Below, piece after piece: positions 55,801 to 63,807 of a DNA stretch of 64,000 bases. A program made the position numbers and the translations under genes. The notes beneath the pieces were generated by a model that saw nothing but the letters and a program-made list of their open reading frames with translations, was not told where the DNA came from and searched no databases. Position 1 is the stretch's first letter; the number at the start of each line of letters is the position of its first letter. This DNA is from Bacteroidales bacterium (GTDB lineage: Bacteria; Bacteroidota; Bacteroidia; Bacteroidales; WCHB1-69), in the NCBI GenBank assembly GCA_017551725.1, contig JAFZKY010000023.1, positions 1 to 64,000 on the forward strand, in the 5' to 3' direction.

Positions 55801-58800
55801 TTATGCGAACGATTGTCCTCGTCCGACGAATGTGACGTTCAACAATATCACGACCACAAGTGCAGTTGCCACATGGCCGTCGGATGCCAGTGTGAGCGCA
55901 TGGAACCTGCGTATTAAGCCAGCTAACGAAGAGGTGGCATGGACGGAATATAACGGACTTTCCACGAACAGTTGTCCGATTACCAACCTGATACCCTCCA
56001 CGAATTACATTGTCCAGGTGCAGGCCGACTGCGGCATGGGCAGCGAGAGCTTCTGGTCTTTGGAATACCCGTTTATGACGGAATGCGGTATCATCTCCAC
56101 GCTGCCGTTCACCGATAATTTCGACACGTATGGCACGGGCTCCAATGTGCATCCCACCTGTTGGACGCATGGTTGTACCAACACAGGAAACTACAATTAT
56201 TATCCGTATATAACCACCACGAACTTCTCTGCCCCTGCTTCTGTTTATTTCTGCAGTGGCGTACAGAGTGACCAATATAGTTACACCTATTTCTCGAATT
56301 TCCTTGCCACGCCCAGAATTGACGATGCCATCAATATTCAGGGGCTGGCCGCCACCTTCCGTGTGCGTAGCAGTTCCACATCTTCTTGGATTGTGATTGG
56401 CTTCATGACGGATTCCATGAACATCAACACTTTTGTGCCGTATGACACCATTAAAGTGAGCACTACAAACACATGGGAAGAACAAATCGTGGAATTTTCC
56501 AACTATACCGGTACAGGCCGATTCCTTGCCTTTAAGATGGGAGGTATGAATTCAGTAATGTATATGTATTTGGATAATTTTGTGCTGGATCAAATTCCTA
56601 CCTGTTATAAGCCGGTTAACGTTACCGCAGAGGAGGCCACGCAAACCTCCATATTGGTTTCCTGGACACATGGCGACATGGAAACGGAATGGGAAATCGC
56701 ATACAAGGAGGATACGGCTTCCGTCTGGATTCCTATCACGGGAATTACGGACACGTTCTATAACATAGACAACCTGTCTGTCGGTACTGTGTATAAGATC
56801 AAGGTGAAGTCCGTTTGCGGCTATGGTGATGAGAGTGACTATACGGATGTTATCACCGCAACCACATATTGCAATGCGGTGACCACATTGCCTTACGTGG
56901 AGAATTTCGACAATGGAGGTGTTGCTCTGACGAACCTTCCGGCTTGTTGGGGCAAGTACTACAGCGGTACGACAACGAATTACCCGTACATCAACACGGC
57001 AGCCGCCAACGTCTATTCCACACCGGGTGCCCTGTATCTCTACGCCACGTCCACCTACTTTGATATAGCCATTCTTCCCGAACTGGATGCCTCCATCAAC
57101 CTCACGGATCTGAAGTTATCGTTCAAGGCGAAGATCACGACCGCGGATAATGGTGTGCAGATAGGTGTTATGGACAATCCTATGAATCCCAACAGCTTTG
57201 AGCTTATCCAAACCATCGTCCCCTCCACGTTGTCCGTTTGGGAGGATATGAGTGTCTATTTTGCCAATTATACGGGAAGCGGACGTTTCATCGCCATCAA
57301 ATGCGGTGACGGTGTGAAGACCAACACGGTGCGCATCGACAATCTGGTTTTGGATGTGGCGGAGAGCTGTTTCATGCCGCTGAACGTCGTGGTTCGGAGC
57401 CTGTCGTCCGAGACTGTGGGTATCGACTGGTATTCCACCCCGAATATCAGCACTTGCGAGTATGTTTATGGCGAGCCGGGCTTCAATCCTGATACCGTCA
57501 CGCCCGTTACGATTTCGGATTTGAGCGTTCCCTTCGAACTGAACAACCTGCAGCCCAACACCTCATACACGTTCTATGTGCGCAACATCTGCCCCGACGG
57601 CACGCCGTCGCCTTGGTCCTATGCTTGCCATTTCACGACCACGTGCGCGCCGTTCTCGGTGCCGTATTCCCATGATTTCGACAATATGTCCACCGGATCG
57701 GGCAATGTTCCGGAGTGTTGGACCAAGACCGGTAACGGAACATTATATACGAATAACAGCGCTTCGTATGTCTATGTTGGCAACTATCTCTATTTCTATA
57801 CCACCTCTACAACGAGCAACTATGCGGTTCTGCCTGAAATAGATGCCAATATCAACGTATTGCAATTGAACTTCTTCGGAAAATTCTCTAATCTCAACTA
57901 TTCCGTTGAGGTGGGTGTGATGAGCAATCCGAATGACATGAGTACGTTCGAGTTGGTGGAAACAGTCAATGCCCGCACCACGGTGTGGAATGAGTTCCAC
58001 ATCCCGTTTACCTCGTATCTCGGAACGGGCAAGTTTATCGCCCTCCGTTCCGTGCAGACAGCGACCACGCTGTATATCGACAACCTGTCAGTGACGTATG
58101 CTCCGGGTTGTGTGAAGCCGGCTAACCTTACGGCTACTGACATCACTATGACTTCTGCTTCCATGAAGTGGCGTAACGGCAGCGGTGAAACCGAATGGGA
58201 AGTGGCCTACGGTCCTGAAGGTTTCAGTCCCGACGTGCTGGTGGCGGGTGCCACCTCGGTGATTGCTTACGAGGACAGCCTCACCATCACTGGCCTTACC
58301 CCGGGTACCAACTATGACGTGTATGTCCGTTCCATCTGCAGTGCTACCGAAAACAGCGCTTGGAGCCAGGTGTACTCGTTCCGCACCGACTGCACACCTA
58401 TTGACTCGCTGCCGTTTGCAGAGAATTTCGATACTTGGGGTACCGGCTCGTCCGCTTTCCCGCATTGTTGGGAAAGAATGACCACCTATTCCACTACCAC
58501 CAATTACCCGTATGTTTCGTCGGGTACGTTGTATTTCTATTCCGGTACGGGCTCTGGCAGCTATACATTGGCTACAACGTCTCCGTTCAACCGGAATATC
58601 AACACGTTGCAAGTGCAATTCGACTATAAGGCCTCTACGGCCAGCTATTATTTGGTGGTAGGTGTGATGACCGATCCGTACGATTTGAGCACCTTTGTGC
58701 CTGTAGATACGGTGTCTTCTCCGCTGCCCAGCATCTTTGAACCCAAACGCGTGGTATTCAGCCAGTACAGCGGCAATGGAAACTTTATCGCCTTCCTTTC

Positions 58801-60745
58801 CCGTACTTCTGAATACAATACGGTATATATAGACAATGTTGTAGTGTCTGAGATTCCGTCCTGTTTCGATCCGGAGGGTTTGATGGTGAATCAAGTGACC
58901 GCCAACTCGGTGACGTTAGATTGGAACGATCCGTGGAATGACTCGCCGGCCAGCTACACCATCCGTTACGCCGAAGCGGGCATGAGCACGTACTCCTATG
59001 TGCAGAATGTGACGACGCATCCTTATGTTGTCACGGGTCTGCAGGCGGGCACGGCTTACGAGTTCGCCGTGATGGCGAATTGTTCGGCAACCAGTGGCAG
59101 CACCTACTCGGACGCCGTAACGGCTCATACTGTATGTGCACCGCAGACATTGCCGTATCTTGAGAATTTCGATGCTATCACGACCAATGCCACCTATCAG
59201 ACCGAGGGTGTTCTGCCGGATTGCTGGCACGGATTCAGTACGTTTGGCTATGCGGCATGGCAGCCGCACGTGGTTTCCCGTCTGGCATCCACATCATACG
59301 CATTCGCTTCCAGCGAGCCCAACACGCTGTTGATGCAGGCTTATCCCACGGATTCCACCCTTGTGGCATTGCCGGAATTCAATGAGCCGATTGACAACAT
59401 CAGCATTGCGTTTGCCAAACGTATGGGTACTGCCGATGCCACTTACGTGCGTTTGGAGGTGGGTTACACGACGGATGCCTACGATATGGCCAGCTTTGTT
59501 CCAGTGGCTAATATTGTGCCGGTCACCACGATAACCCGAGATTCCGTCTCCTTCCAGAATGTCACCAATGTGCCGGCAGGTGCTCGCATCGCCTTCAAGT
59601 GGGTGAACACCTATCCTACATCCACTACGCTGGCGTACCGCTGCTGCGTTGATGACATCGCCGTGCGCCCGATTGTGGTGTGCGACCAGCCCACCAACTT
59701 GGCATACTCCAATTTGACGGCCAACAGTGCTTCTATCAGCTGGAGTCCTAATGGAGCCAGCCAATGGGAGGTGAACTACAAGACGCAAGCGGCTGCCACA
59801 TGGCAGACCATGACCGTCAGCGCACCGAACTGCGTATTACCCAACCTGACCCCGGAATCAAACTATGAGGTTCGTGTCCGTGCGCTTTGTGCTAACAACA
59901 TGAACAGCCTGTGGAGCAACACGCTCACGTTCACCACGCCGCAAGCCGACGTGTGTCTGACTCCCACGGGTCTGACGGCTGGCACCATCACTACCTCTTC
60001 GGTGGACTTGTCTTGGGATGCCAACAATGCGGTTTCCTGGATTTTACAATACAGAAAAACCAGTGAAACGACTTGGGATCAGCAACCCGTAGCCACGAAC
60101 CATTACACACTCAGCAACCTTGATCCGGAAACCGAATACAAGGTGGCTGTCAAGGCCGTGTGCGGTGACAATGCCAGCAGCGACTGGTCTGCCGAGTTGA
60201 CGTTCACCACGGAGGCTTTGCCGGCCGGATGTCCGGAACCCTCCAACCTTGCCGCTACGAACATGACGAAGAACAGCGTGGTGCTCGAGTGGACGGAGAA
60301 CGGCCATGCCACCTCCTGGACGGTGAACTACAAGGATGACAACGCCACCCAATGGTCCACGGTCACGGCCAATGCCCATCCATATACTCTTACGGGTCTG
60401 CAGCCGGAAACGGGTTATTCCGCATACGTGGTGGCCAACTGTGAGGATGGTCAGAGCGGACCTTCCAACATGGTTCAATTCACCACTTTGCCTGACGGCA
60501 TCGCCGACTACGAGCAGACCATCAGCCTCTATCCCAACCCGAACAGTGGACAGTTTACAGTGAACAGGGTACAGGGTACAGTGGACAGGGTTCAGGTTTA
60601 TGATGTGTATGGCAAGCTGTTGAAGACGGTTGAGGTGAATGGCAATACGGTAGAGCTGGATGTGAGAGAACTGTCTGCGGGCATGTATTTCGTGTGCATC
60701 AGCACCGAGAAGGGCGTGGTGACGAAGAGCTTCGTGAAGAAGTAA
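52802..60745 (+). CDS. Giant T9SS-exported adhesin, paralogue 2
   Basis: This is a 2647-residue protein with signal peptide 1-20 (ending TIGFAQ). It has the same plan as its upstream neighbour: an N-terminal FN3 with a long insertion (to about residue 320), eight cleaved-adhesin-like (choice-of-anchor J) modules with Cys-LP[FY].E.FD openings at about 53.79, 54.53, 55.33, 56.08, 56.87, 57.65, 58.39 and 59.14 kb alternating with FN3, three terminal FN3 domains and a T9SS type A signal. The last FN3 plus signal is clearly closer to that of paralogue 1 (shared TKNSVVL, HPYTLTGL, VVANC, LPDGIADYE) than the upstream modules are to each other, which suggests recent duplication or gene conversion at the 3' end. 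A surface adhesin role is inferred. Confidence 0.93.
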   Translation: MKKLLILVLTVCLATIGFAQTNPPENVVVTPLSHSQMKITWDVPYGTTQPSRLNLFDQADLVTRPGAGQNGEDISAMYGGQGNYGYNANANLSNLDKSFWMADEFTLNGAAVVSKIDFFAYVTGSTPTSMPFTGCYVRIYDTQPIDSTAVPVWTSGTVSCMVAQEWTGIYRTTATALTNTDRPIMRITANINTPLPAGTYWVAVCFTASNTPWIAPRSILTELSTGNAIQYNTNTGNWTALTDGTSLEQMGIPFVVKGEFVSDNLSGFKVYRDYLLADTALIEGFSFIDTGLQENTSYCYSVEAIYSTGSPAMSSPECENTPIAPVEPCTLAQLPFIEQFDGYTTGSGHFEVPCWNRKYTTTATSYPYLNTTHLSGNASVYMYASTTLSSYIIAPPLLSDTLARNVTVKFWMKKSSATSSAAIQVGVMGNPTDINTFTPIQTFTPAANTDWQEATINLAGSTATGRYVTLRSTGATSYVDDFGMYWSDCMYPSKMEVSGMTTNSVQISWSSTGVSSYDFSYKLPGDASWTDMFGLTDTSYTITGLDDATSYTVEVRVRPNCGSDIYYTTSLSFVTVCLPKNAPYVEDFESFAGGSAGGYPVPNCWRKDNSLPNQNFPYVNNSTTNAYSGNNYLYMYSYTATTSGINYVVLPAFSNPMNTLELNFMARKSSSTSTYQGRLFIGIVTDPVDFGTFIPLDTLSLTTTTYEPYLLSFANYNGPSGYIAMIAPKPDGFNYNGIFIDNLSVTVAGCPMPENLVQTHGTDNSISCSWNAPAGTTPLSYTLAYIAADDPDAAWTVVPGLTDTTYTATGLDENTAYTFKVKMTCTNGESAYCFDETFITVCTDVMDVPYVQTFEGMTNNAYMDCWTRPMAYASSSTLTYPSVYSSTSYAHDGGVALRFSSKNAWAATPPINANIESLSLNFWAYQVANTSGNLEIGVMSNPFDTSTFELVHTVPTLAASHQFVEVRFDSVQTTGYNRHIAFRLNTTGTGLYYIDELDLNYANDCPRPTNVTFNNITTTSAVATWPSDASVSAWNLRIKPANEEVAWTEYNGLSTNSCPITNLIPSTNYIVQVQADCGMGSESFWSLEYPFMTECGIISTLPFTDNFDTYGTGSNVHPTCWTHGCTNTGNYNYYPYITTTNFSAPASVYFCSGVQSDQYSYTYFSNFLATPRIDDAINIQGLAATFRVRSSSTSSWIVIGFMTDSMNINTFVPYDTIKVSTTNTWEEQIVEFSNYTGTGRFLAFKMGGMNSVMYMYLDNFVLDQIPTCYKPVNVTAEEATQTSILVSWTHGDMETEWEIAYKEDTASVWIPITGITDTFYNIDNLSVGTVYKIKVKSVCGYGDESDYTDVITATTYCNAVTTLPYVENFDNGGVALTNLPACWGKYYSGTTTNYPYINTAAANVYSTPGALYLYATSTYFDIAILPELDASINLTDLKLSFKAKITTADNGVQIGVMDNPMNPNSFELIQTIVPSTLSVWEDMSVYFANYTGSGRFIAIKCGDGVKTNTVRIDNLVLDVAESCFMPLNVVVRSLSSETVGIDWYSTPNISTCEYVYGEPGFNPDTVTPVTISDLSVPFELNNLQPNTSYTFYVRNICPDGTPSPWSYACHFTTTCAPFSVPYSHDFDNMSTGSGNVPECWTKTGNGTLYTNNSASYVYVGNYLYFYTTSTTSNYAVLPEIDANINVLQLNFFGKFSNLNYSVEVGVMSNPNDMSTFELVETVNARTTVWNEFHIPFTSYLGTGKFIALRSVQTATTLYIDNLSVTYAPGCVKPANLTATDITMTSASMKWRNGSGETEWEVAYGPEGFSPDVLVAGATSVIAYEDSLTITGLTPGTNYDVYVRSICSATENSAWSQVYSFRTDCTPIDSLPFAENFDTWGTGSSAFPHCWERMTTYSTTTNYPYVSSGTLYFYSGTGSGSYTLATTSPFNRNINTLQVQFDYKASTASYYLVVGVMTDPYDLSTFVPVDTVSSPLPSIFEPKRVVFSQYSGNGNFIAFLSRTSEYNTVYIDNVVVSEIPSCFDPEGLMVNQVTANSVTLDWNDPWNDSPASYTIRYAEAGMSTYSYVQNVTTHPYVVTGLQAGTAYEFAVMANCSATSGSTYSDAVTAHTVCAPQTLPYLENFDAITTNATYQTEGVLPDCWHGFSTFGYAAWQPHVVSRLASTSYAFASSEPNTLLMQAYPTDSTLVALPEFNEPIDNISIAFAKRMGTADATYVRLEVGYTTDAYDMASFVPVANIVPVTTITRDSVSFQNVTNVPAGARIAFKWVNTYPTSTTLAYRCCVDDIAVRPIVVCDQPTNLAYSNLTANSASISWSPNGASQWEVNYKTQAAATWQTMTVSAPNCVLPNLTPESNYEVRVRALCANNMNSLWSNTLTFTTPQADVCLTPTGLTAGTITTSSVDLSWDANNAVSWILQYRKTSETTWDQQPVATNHYTLSNLDPETEYKVAVKAVCGDNASSDWSAELTFTTEALPAGCPEPSNLAATNMTKNSVVLEWTENGHATSWTVNYKDDNATQWSTVTANAHPYTLTGLQPETGYSAYVVANCEDGQSGPSNMVQFTTLPDGIADYEQTISLYPNPNSGQFTVNRVQGTVDRVQVYDVYGKLLKTVEVNGNTVELDVRELSAGMYFVCISTEKGVVTKSFVKK
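60557..60598 (+). repeat. 21-bp tandem duplication in T9SS signal, copy 2
   Basis: Units at 60557-60577 and 60578-60598 encode TVNRVQG and TVDRVQV, as in the other two sorting signals of this window, with AGG for both Arg residues. Confidence 0.85.
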
Positions 60746-60774
60746 GCGCACACGCTTTATTCGGATATAAAATC

Positions 60775-60813
60775 AAAGGAGTCGATGCTGGAAGGTGTCG
60801 GCTCCTTTTTTTT
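60775..60813 (+). terminator. Rho-independent terminator after adhesin 2
   Basis: An 11-bp stem (60775-60785 with 60798-60808, one G-T pair; AAAGGAG against CTCCTTT at the base) with a 12-base loop is followed by a run of T residues, about 30 bp after the stop codon. Confidence 0.8.
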
Positions 60814-60829
60814 AGGGGACAGCGATTAG

Positions 60830-60854
60830 TGAATAGTTAATAGTGAATAGTGAA
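60830..60854 (+). repeat. 25-bp intergenic repeat, left copy
   Basis: A 25-bp sequence beginning TGAATAGTTAATAG is identical to 62761-62785 on the other side of the LRR gene. It is built of shorter TAGTGAA-type units. Confidence 0.8.
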
Positions 60855-60877
60855 TAGGAGTTAGGGGATGGGGGGGC

Positions 60878-60901
60878 GAAAATGAAGGTATCTTCATTTT
60901 C
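60878..60901. repeat. Inverted repeat 1 of a pair
   Basis: GAAAATGAAG and CTTCATTTTC form a perfect 10-bp inverted repeat around GTAT. A near-identical partner lies about 81 bp downstream (60959-60982). Confidence 0.8.
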
Positions 60902-60958
60902 TGGGGTGAAAATGCGATATACGGGGTGAAATTCCGAAAAATATGACGAATATTTGAC

Positions 60959-60982
60959 GAAAATGAAGGTACCTTCATTTTT
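60959..60982. promoter_or_regulatory. Perfect 22-bp palindrome, candidate operator
   Basis: Bases 60960-60981 form an exact palindrome centred on GGTACC with AAAATGAA arms. It is the second copy of the inverted repeat at 60878-60901 and touches the TTTG (60980-60983) that could serve as the -33 box of the LRR gene promoter. A pair of palindromes next to a promoter fits a repressor or activator site; the alternative is a dispersed repeat. Confidence 0.45.
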
Positions 60983-60999
60983 GGGAGGGATGTTTTTCT

Positions 61000-61007
61000 T
61001 ATATTTG
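61000..61007 (+). promoter_or_regulatory. Candidate -7 element for the LRR gene
   Basis: TATATTTG matches TAnnTTTG, with TTTG 16 bp upstream at 60980-60983 (slightly close). It implies a leader of about 165 nt, long for this window, filled with repeats. Confidence 0.5.
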
Positions 61008-61020
61008 CCACGAAAAAAGT

Positions 61021-61173
61021 GTTGAATTGTTTATTTGTTGAATTGAGAAGTTAAGAAACGAAAAAAATTCAAAGTCAAAGTTCAAGGTTCAAAGTTCAAA
61101 GTCAAGGTTCATAGTCAAAGTTCTTATTCCAACAAATCAACAATTAAACACTTCAACAAATCAACAATAAAAC
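61021..61173 (+). repeat. Repeat-rich leader with long-range inverted arms
   Basis: The left arm 61021-61040 (GTTGAATTGTTTATTTGTTG) is complementary, at 18 of 20 positions, to 61130-61149, which is itself repeated at 61154-61173 (24-bp period). Between the arms, 61068-61123 is a run of CAAAGTT/CAAGGTT heptamer-like units. No coding frame explains this; it precedes the LRR gene ATG at 61183. Together with the terminator, palindromes and promoter it fills the only gene-free stretch over 300 bp (60746-61182). Confidence 0.7.
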
Positions 61174-61182
61174 CAAATCCTC

Positions 61183-62721
61183 ATGAAAAAACAAGCCCTC
61201 ACCCTCGCGTTGCTGATATGCTCATGGATGGCCATGGCCCAGACATCTTATCCGCCGTACGATTTCAAAGCCGCAAATGTGGATGGCGACACGCTTTACT
61301 ATCGGGTCACATCCTCTTCCGCTCCCTACACGGTGGCGGTGACGCGGTGTATGGATTCGGTGTTTCACACGTTGCATGTGCCTCATACGGCCTTTGATGT
61401 GGGCCAGCCGGGTTATGCCTATCCGCTGTACAACTATGATTCTCTCATAACTATCCCCTCAGAGGTTTCCAACAATGGCATAACATATTCTGTTTCTGCT
61501 ATTGACAATGAGGCTTTTTACTTTCAGTGGGGCATCAAGAAAGTGATTCTGCCCGCGACTGTCACCACGATTGACACGGCAGCTTTTTATCATTCAAGGG
61601 TGTCGGAGATTGTCATGCCCGGGGTGCAGCAAATATTATACGGGGCTTTTTGTGGTACACCATTGGAACAGGTGGAGTTGCCACCAACGCTTACATGGTT
61701 GGGTGAGGCGGCCTTTGCTTTTTGTTCCATTAGAATTGTTGATATCCCATGCGGTGTTTCTGTGCTTCAGCATTCCACATTCTTCAAATGCCCACTTGAA
61801 AAAATCATATTGCATGAAGGACTGGAGGAAATTGAGGAAGATGCCTTTGGGGCAGAAAAAATGGATAGTCTCATATTTCCTTCGACATTGAAGAAATTAG
61901 GAAGAATGCTTTCCGACACATATTTTCCGCAAATACCGGAAATTCAATGTCATTATGTTGGTTTTCAAGAAGGCAATTCCCCGTTGGAGTTAGGAGACTA
62001 TTGCATGTATTGTTTTAAAAAACTTCGAACACTGCAACTTCCAAACAATTTGGTTTCATTGGGGACCTCTTGTTTTGAGATGTCTGGTTTAGACTCCTTG
62101 GTCATACCTGAAGGAGTGACCATTATCCCGAACAATTGTTTTGCATATTGTGATTCTCTTAAATCGGTCAAGTTACCTCAGTCCTTGGTAAATATTGATG
62201 ATGGAGCTTTTCTGTCCACTTCACATTTACATGTCGTTACAATCCCCAACCAAGTTCTCCAAATTGGTTTAAACGTATTTGAATGTTATGAAAACAACAC
62301 GGGTTTGGAACGGGTAAATATGGAATGTGTAATTCCGCCCGCCATAAACAACAACAGTTTCCCAACTCACCCCATACAATTCACAATTCCATGCCATACA
62401 CTTGCATCTTATCAGGAAGCCCCAATATGGTCCACGCAAGAGAATTTCAGTTTTGTGGAGGATTGCACCTGGACGGAGGAATATGAGAAGAACCCTATTG
62501 AAGTTTACCCGAACCCGAACAATGGACGGTTTACAGTGAACAGGGTTCAGGGGACAGTGGACAGGGTTCAGGTTTATGATGTGTATGGTAAGTTGCTGAA
62601 GACGGTGGAGGTGAATGCCAATACCGTTGAGCTTGATGTGCGGGAGCTTGCTTCAGGCATGTACTTCGTGCGCATCAGCACCGAGAAGGGCGTGGTGACG
62701 AAGAGCTTTGTGAAGAAGTGA
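61183..62721 (+). CDS. BspA-like leucine-rich repeat protein with T9SS signal
   Basis: This is a 512-residue protein with a signal peptide (1-20, ending MAMAQ). Residues about 100-400 hold LRR_5 (BspA/TpLRR) repeats: KKVILPATVTTIDTAAFY, LEQVELPPTLTWLGEAAF, LRTLQLPNNLVSLGTSCF, LDSLVIPEGVTIIPNNCF, LKSVKLPQSLVNIDDGAF. The C-terminal 80 residues are a T9SS type A signal (VYPNPNNGRFTV to SFVKK) almost identical at DNA level to those of the two giant adhesins. BspA-type proteins of oral Bacteroidales bind host matrix proteins; a similar binding role is inferred. Its flanks are rich in repeats and its LRR part appears more A/T-rich than the neighbouring adhesins, while the tail is not. Confidence 0.92.
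   Translation: MKKQALTLALLICSWMAMAQTSYPPYDFKAANVDGDTLYYRVTSSSAPYTVAVTRCMDSVFHTLHVPHTAFDVGQPGYAYPLYNYDSLITIPSEVSNNGITYSVSAIDNEAFYFQWGIKKVILPATVTTIDTAAFYHSRVSEIVMPGVQQILYGAFCGTPLEQVELPPTLTWLGEAAFAFCSIRIVDIPCGVSVLQHSTFFKCPLEKIILHEGLEEIEEDAFGAEKMDSLIFPSTLKKLGRMLSDTYFPQIPEIQCHYVGFQEGNSPLELGDYCMYCFKKLRTLQLPNNLVSLGTSCFEMSGLDSLVIPEGVTIIPNNCFAYCDSLKSVKLPQSLVNIDDGAFLSTSHLHVVTIPNQVLQIGLNVFECYENNTGLERVNMECVIPPAINNNSFPTHPIQFTIPCHTLASYQEAPIWSTQENFSFVEDCTWTEEYEKNPIEVYPNPNNGRFTVNRVQGTVDRVQVYDVYGKLLKTVEVNANTVELDVRELASGMYFVRISTEKGVVTKSFVKK
62533..62574 (+). repeat. 21-bp tandem duplication in T9SS signal, copy 3
   Basis: Units at 62533-62553 and 62554-62574 encode TVNRVQG and TVDRVQV, again with AGG for Arg. 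This copy differs at only one or two bases from copies 1 and 2. Confidence 0.85.
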
Positions 62722-62729
62722 GCAGTAGT

Positions 62730-62825
62730 CAGTAATCAGTAATCAGTGATTAGTAGTCAGTGAATAGTTAATAGTGAATAGTGAAAACTATTAATTATTC
62801 ACTATTAATTATTAATTGCTAATTG
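62730..62825. repeat. Intergenic repeat cluster with strong hairpin; possible bidirectional terminator
   Basis: Between two convergent genes lie AGTAATC units (about 62730-62760), then the right copy of the 25-bp repeat (62761-62785). A hairpin pairs 62763-62780 with 62796-62813 (18 bp, one G-T pair; core TTAATAGTGAATA). The A/T-rich stem between converging genes could stop transcription from both sides. The intergenic gap is 150 bp. Confidence 0.6.
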
Positions 62826-62871
62826 TTCATGGTTCCCCGTTCAATAGCCAACGGCTAAATTCATGCTCGGA

Positions 62872-63807
62872 TCAGATGTTTAGAATTTTTTCCACGGCAA
62901 TTTGCGCGTGGCGAAGTTCGGCCTCGGGGGTTTGTCCGCCCACGTGCGGGGTGAGGATTACATTGTCCATCGCGGCCAACTGCTCCATGGCCTCGGGCCA
63001 TTCCTCTTTGGGAAGGTTTTTTAGCTTGGGGCTTTCGTATTCCAGCACGTCAAGGCCGGCGGCCAGGATTTTGCCGCTTTTCAGATGTTGCACCACGTCG
63101 GCGGTGTTGACCACCTGCCCGCGGGAAGTGTTGAGCAGGATGAAGGGGTTTCTCACGGCGAGAATCCACTCGTCATTGACAAGATGATGGTTCTCAGGAC
63201 GATAGTTGACATGAAGGGAGATAACGTCGCACTGTTCGAAGATCTCCTCCATGGTCGTCATGCGGGCGTACGCGTCGCCGGCGGAGGCGTTGTAGCAGTC
63301 GTTGGCGAGCACGGTGCAGCCGAGGGTGGTCAGCAGGCGTGCGAAGGCGGGTCCCGTGTGCCCATAGCCGATGATGCCGTAGGTGTGGGCGTTCAGCTCC
63401 GTGCCTTTGTTCTTCTCGCGCAGCCACTGGCCGGCACGCACTTCCTGATTGGCGGTGGGTATATGCCGTAAGGTTGACAACAACAGGCCAAGGCAATGCT
63501 CGGCCACGGCGTGGGCATTGCCCTCGGGGGTGGATATTACCCGCACCCCCTTGCTCTCCGCATACGCCACATCGATATTCTCCACCCCGCTGCCGATGCG
63601 CACGATGAATTTCAACGAGGGCTTGGAGTCTATCACCGCCTTATCCACCACAAAACGGCTACGAATAATCAAGCCGGACCAGCAGTCTGGCCCGGCTATG
63701 AATGATTCTTGTGTAAATGTCATGTCCGTGTGGCAGGTGAACCCGCGAAGAGAAAGCCGCTCCGCCAGATAAGGGTGAACCCGGTCCACAATCAGAATAT
63801 CTGCCAT
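62872..63807 (-). CDS. D-2-hydroxyacid dehydrogenase (SerA-like family)
   Basis: This is a 311-residue NAD-dependent dehydrogenase. The nucleotide fold has GYGHTG (147-152) with Asp170 at the end of the second strand, favouring NAD over NADP. Catalytic residues are in place: Arg229 in NTSRG, Glu256 in DVLEYE and His288 in TPHVGG. RIGSGVENIDV and EHCLGLLLSTLR also fit the family. There is no C-terminal ACT or ASB domain, so it is the short form. Substrate (3-phosphoglycerate, glyoxylate or another 2-oxoacid) cannot be told from the sequence. Its start codon shares a base with the upstream gene's stop, suggesting translational coupling. Confidence 0.9.
   Translation of the reverse strand: MADILIVDRVHPYLAERLSLRGFTCHTDMTFTQESFIAGPDCWSGLIIRSRFVVDKAVIDSKPSLKFIVRIGSGVENIDVAYAESKGVRVISTPEGNAHAVAEHCLGLLLSTLRHIPTANQEVRAGQWLREKNKGTELNAHTYGIIGYGHTGPAFARLLTTLGCTVLANDCYNASAGDAYARMTTMEEIFEQCDVISLHVNYRPENHHLVNDEWILAVRNPFILLNTSRGQVVNTADVVQHLKSGKILAAGLDVLEYESPKLKNLPKEEWPEAMEQLAAMDNVILTPHVGGQTPEAELRHAQIAVEKILNI

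Noticed and set aside
54818..56485. Minus-strand open frame of 555 codons inside adhesin 2
   Set aside because: The sense frame shows repeated FN3 and cleaved-adhesin modules; the antisense product is rich in Arg, His and Gly without any motif.
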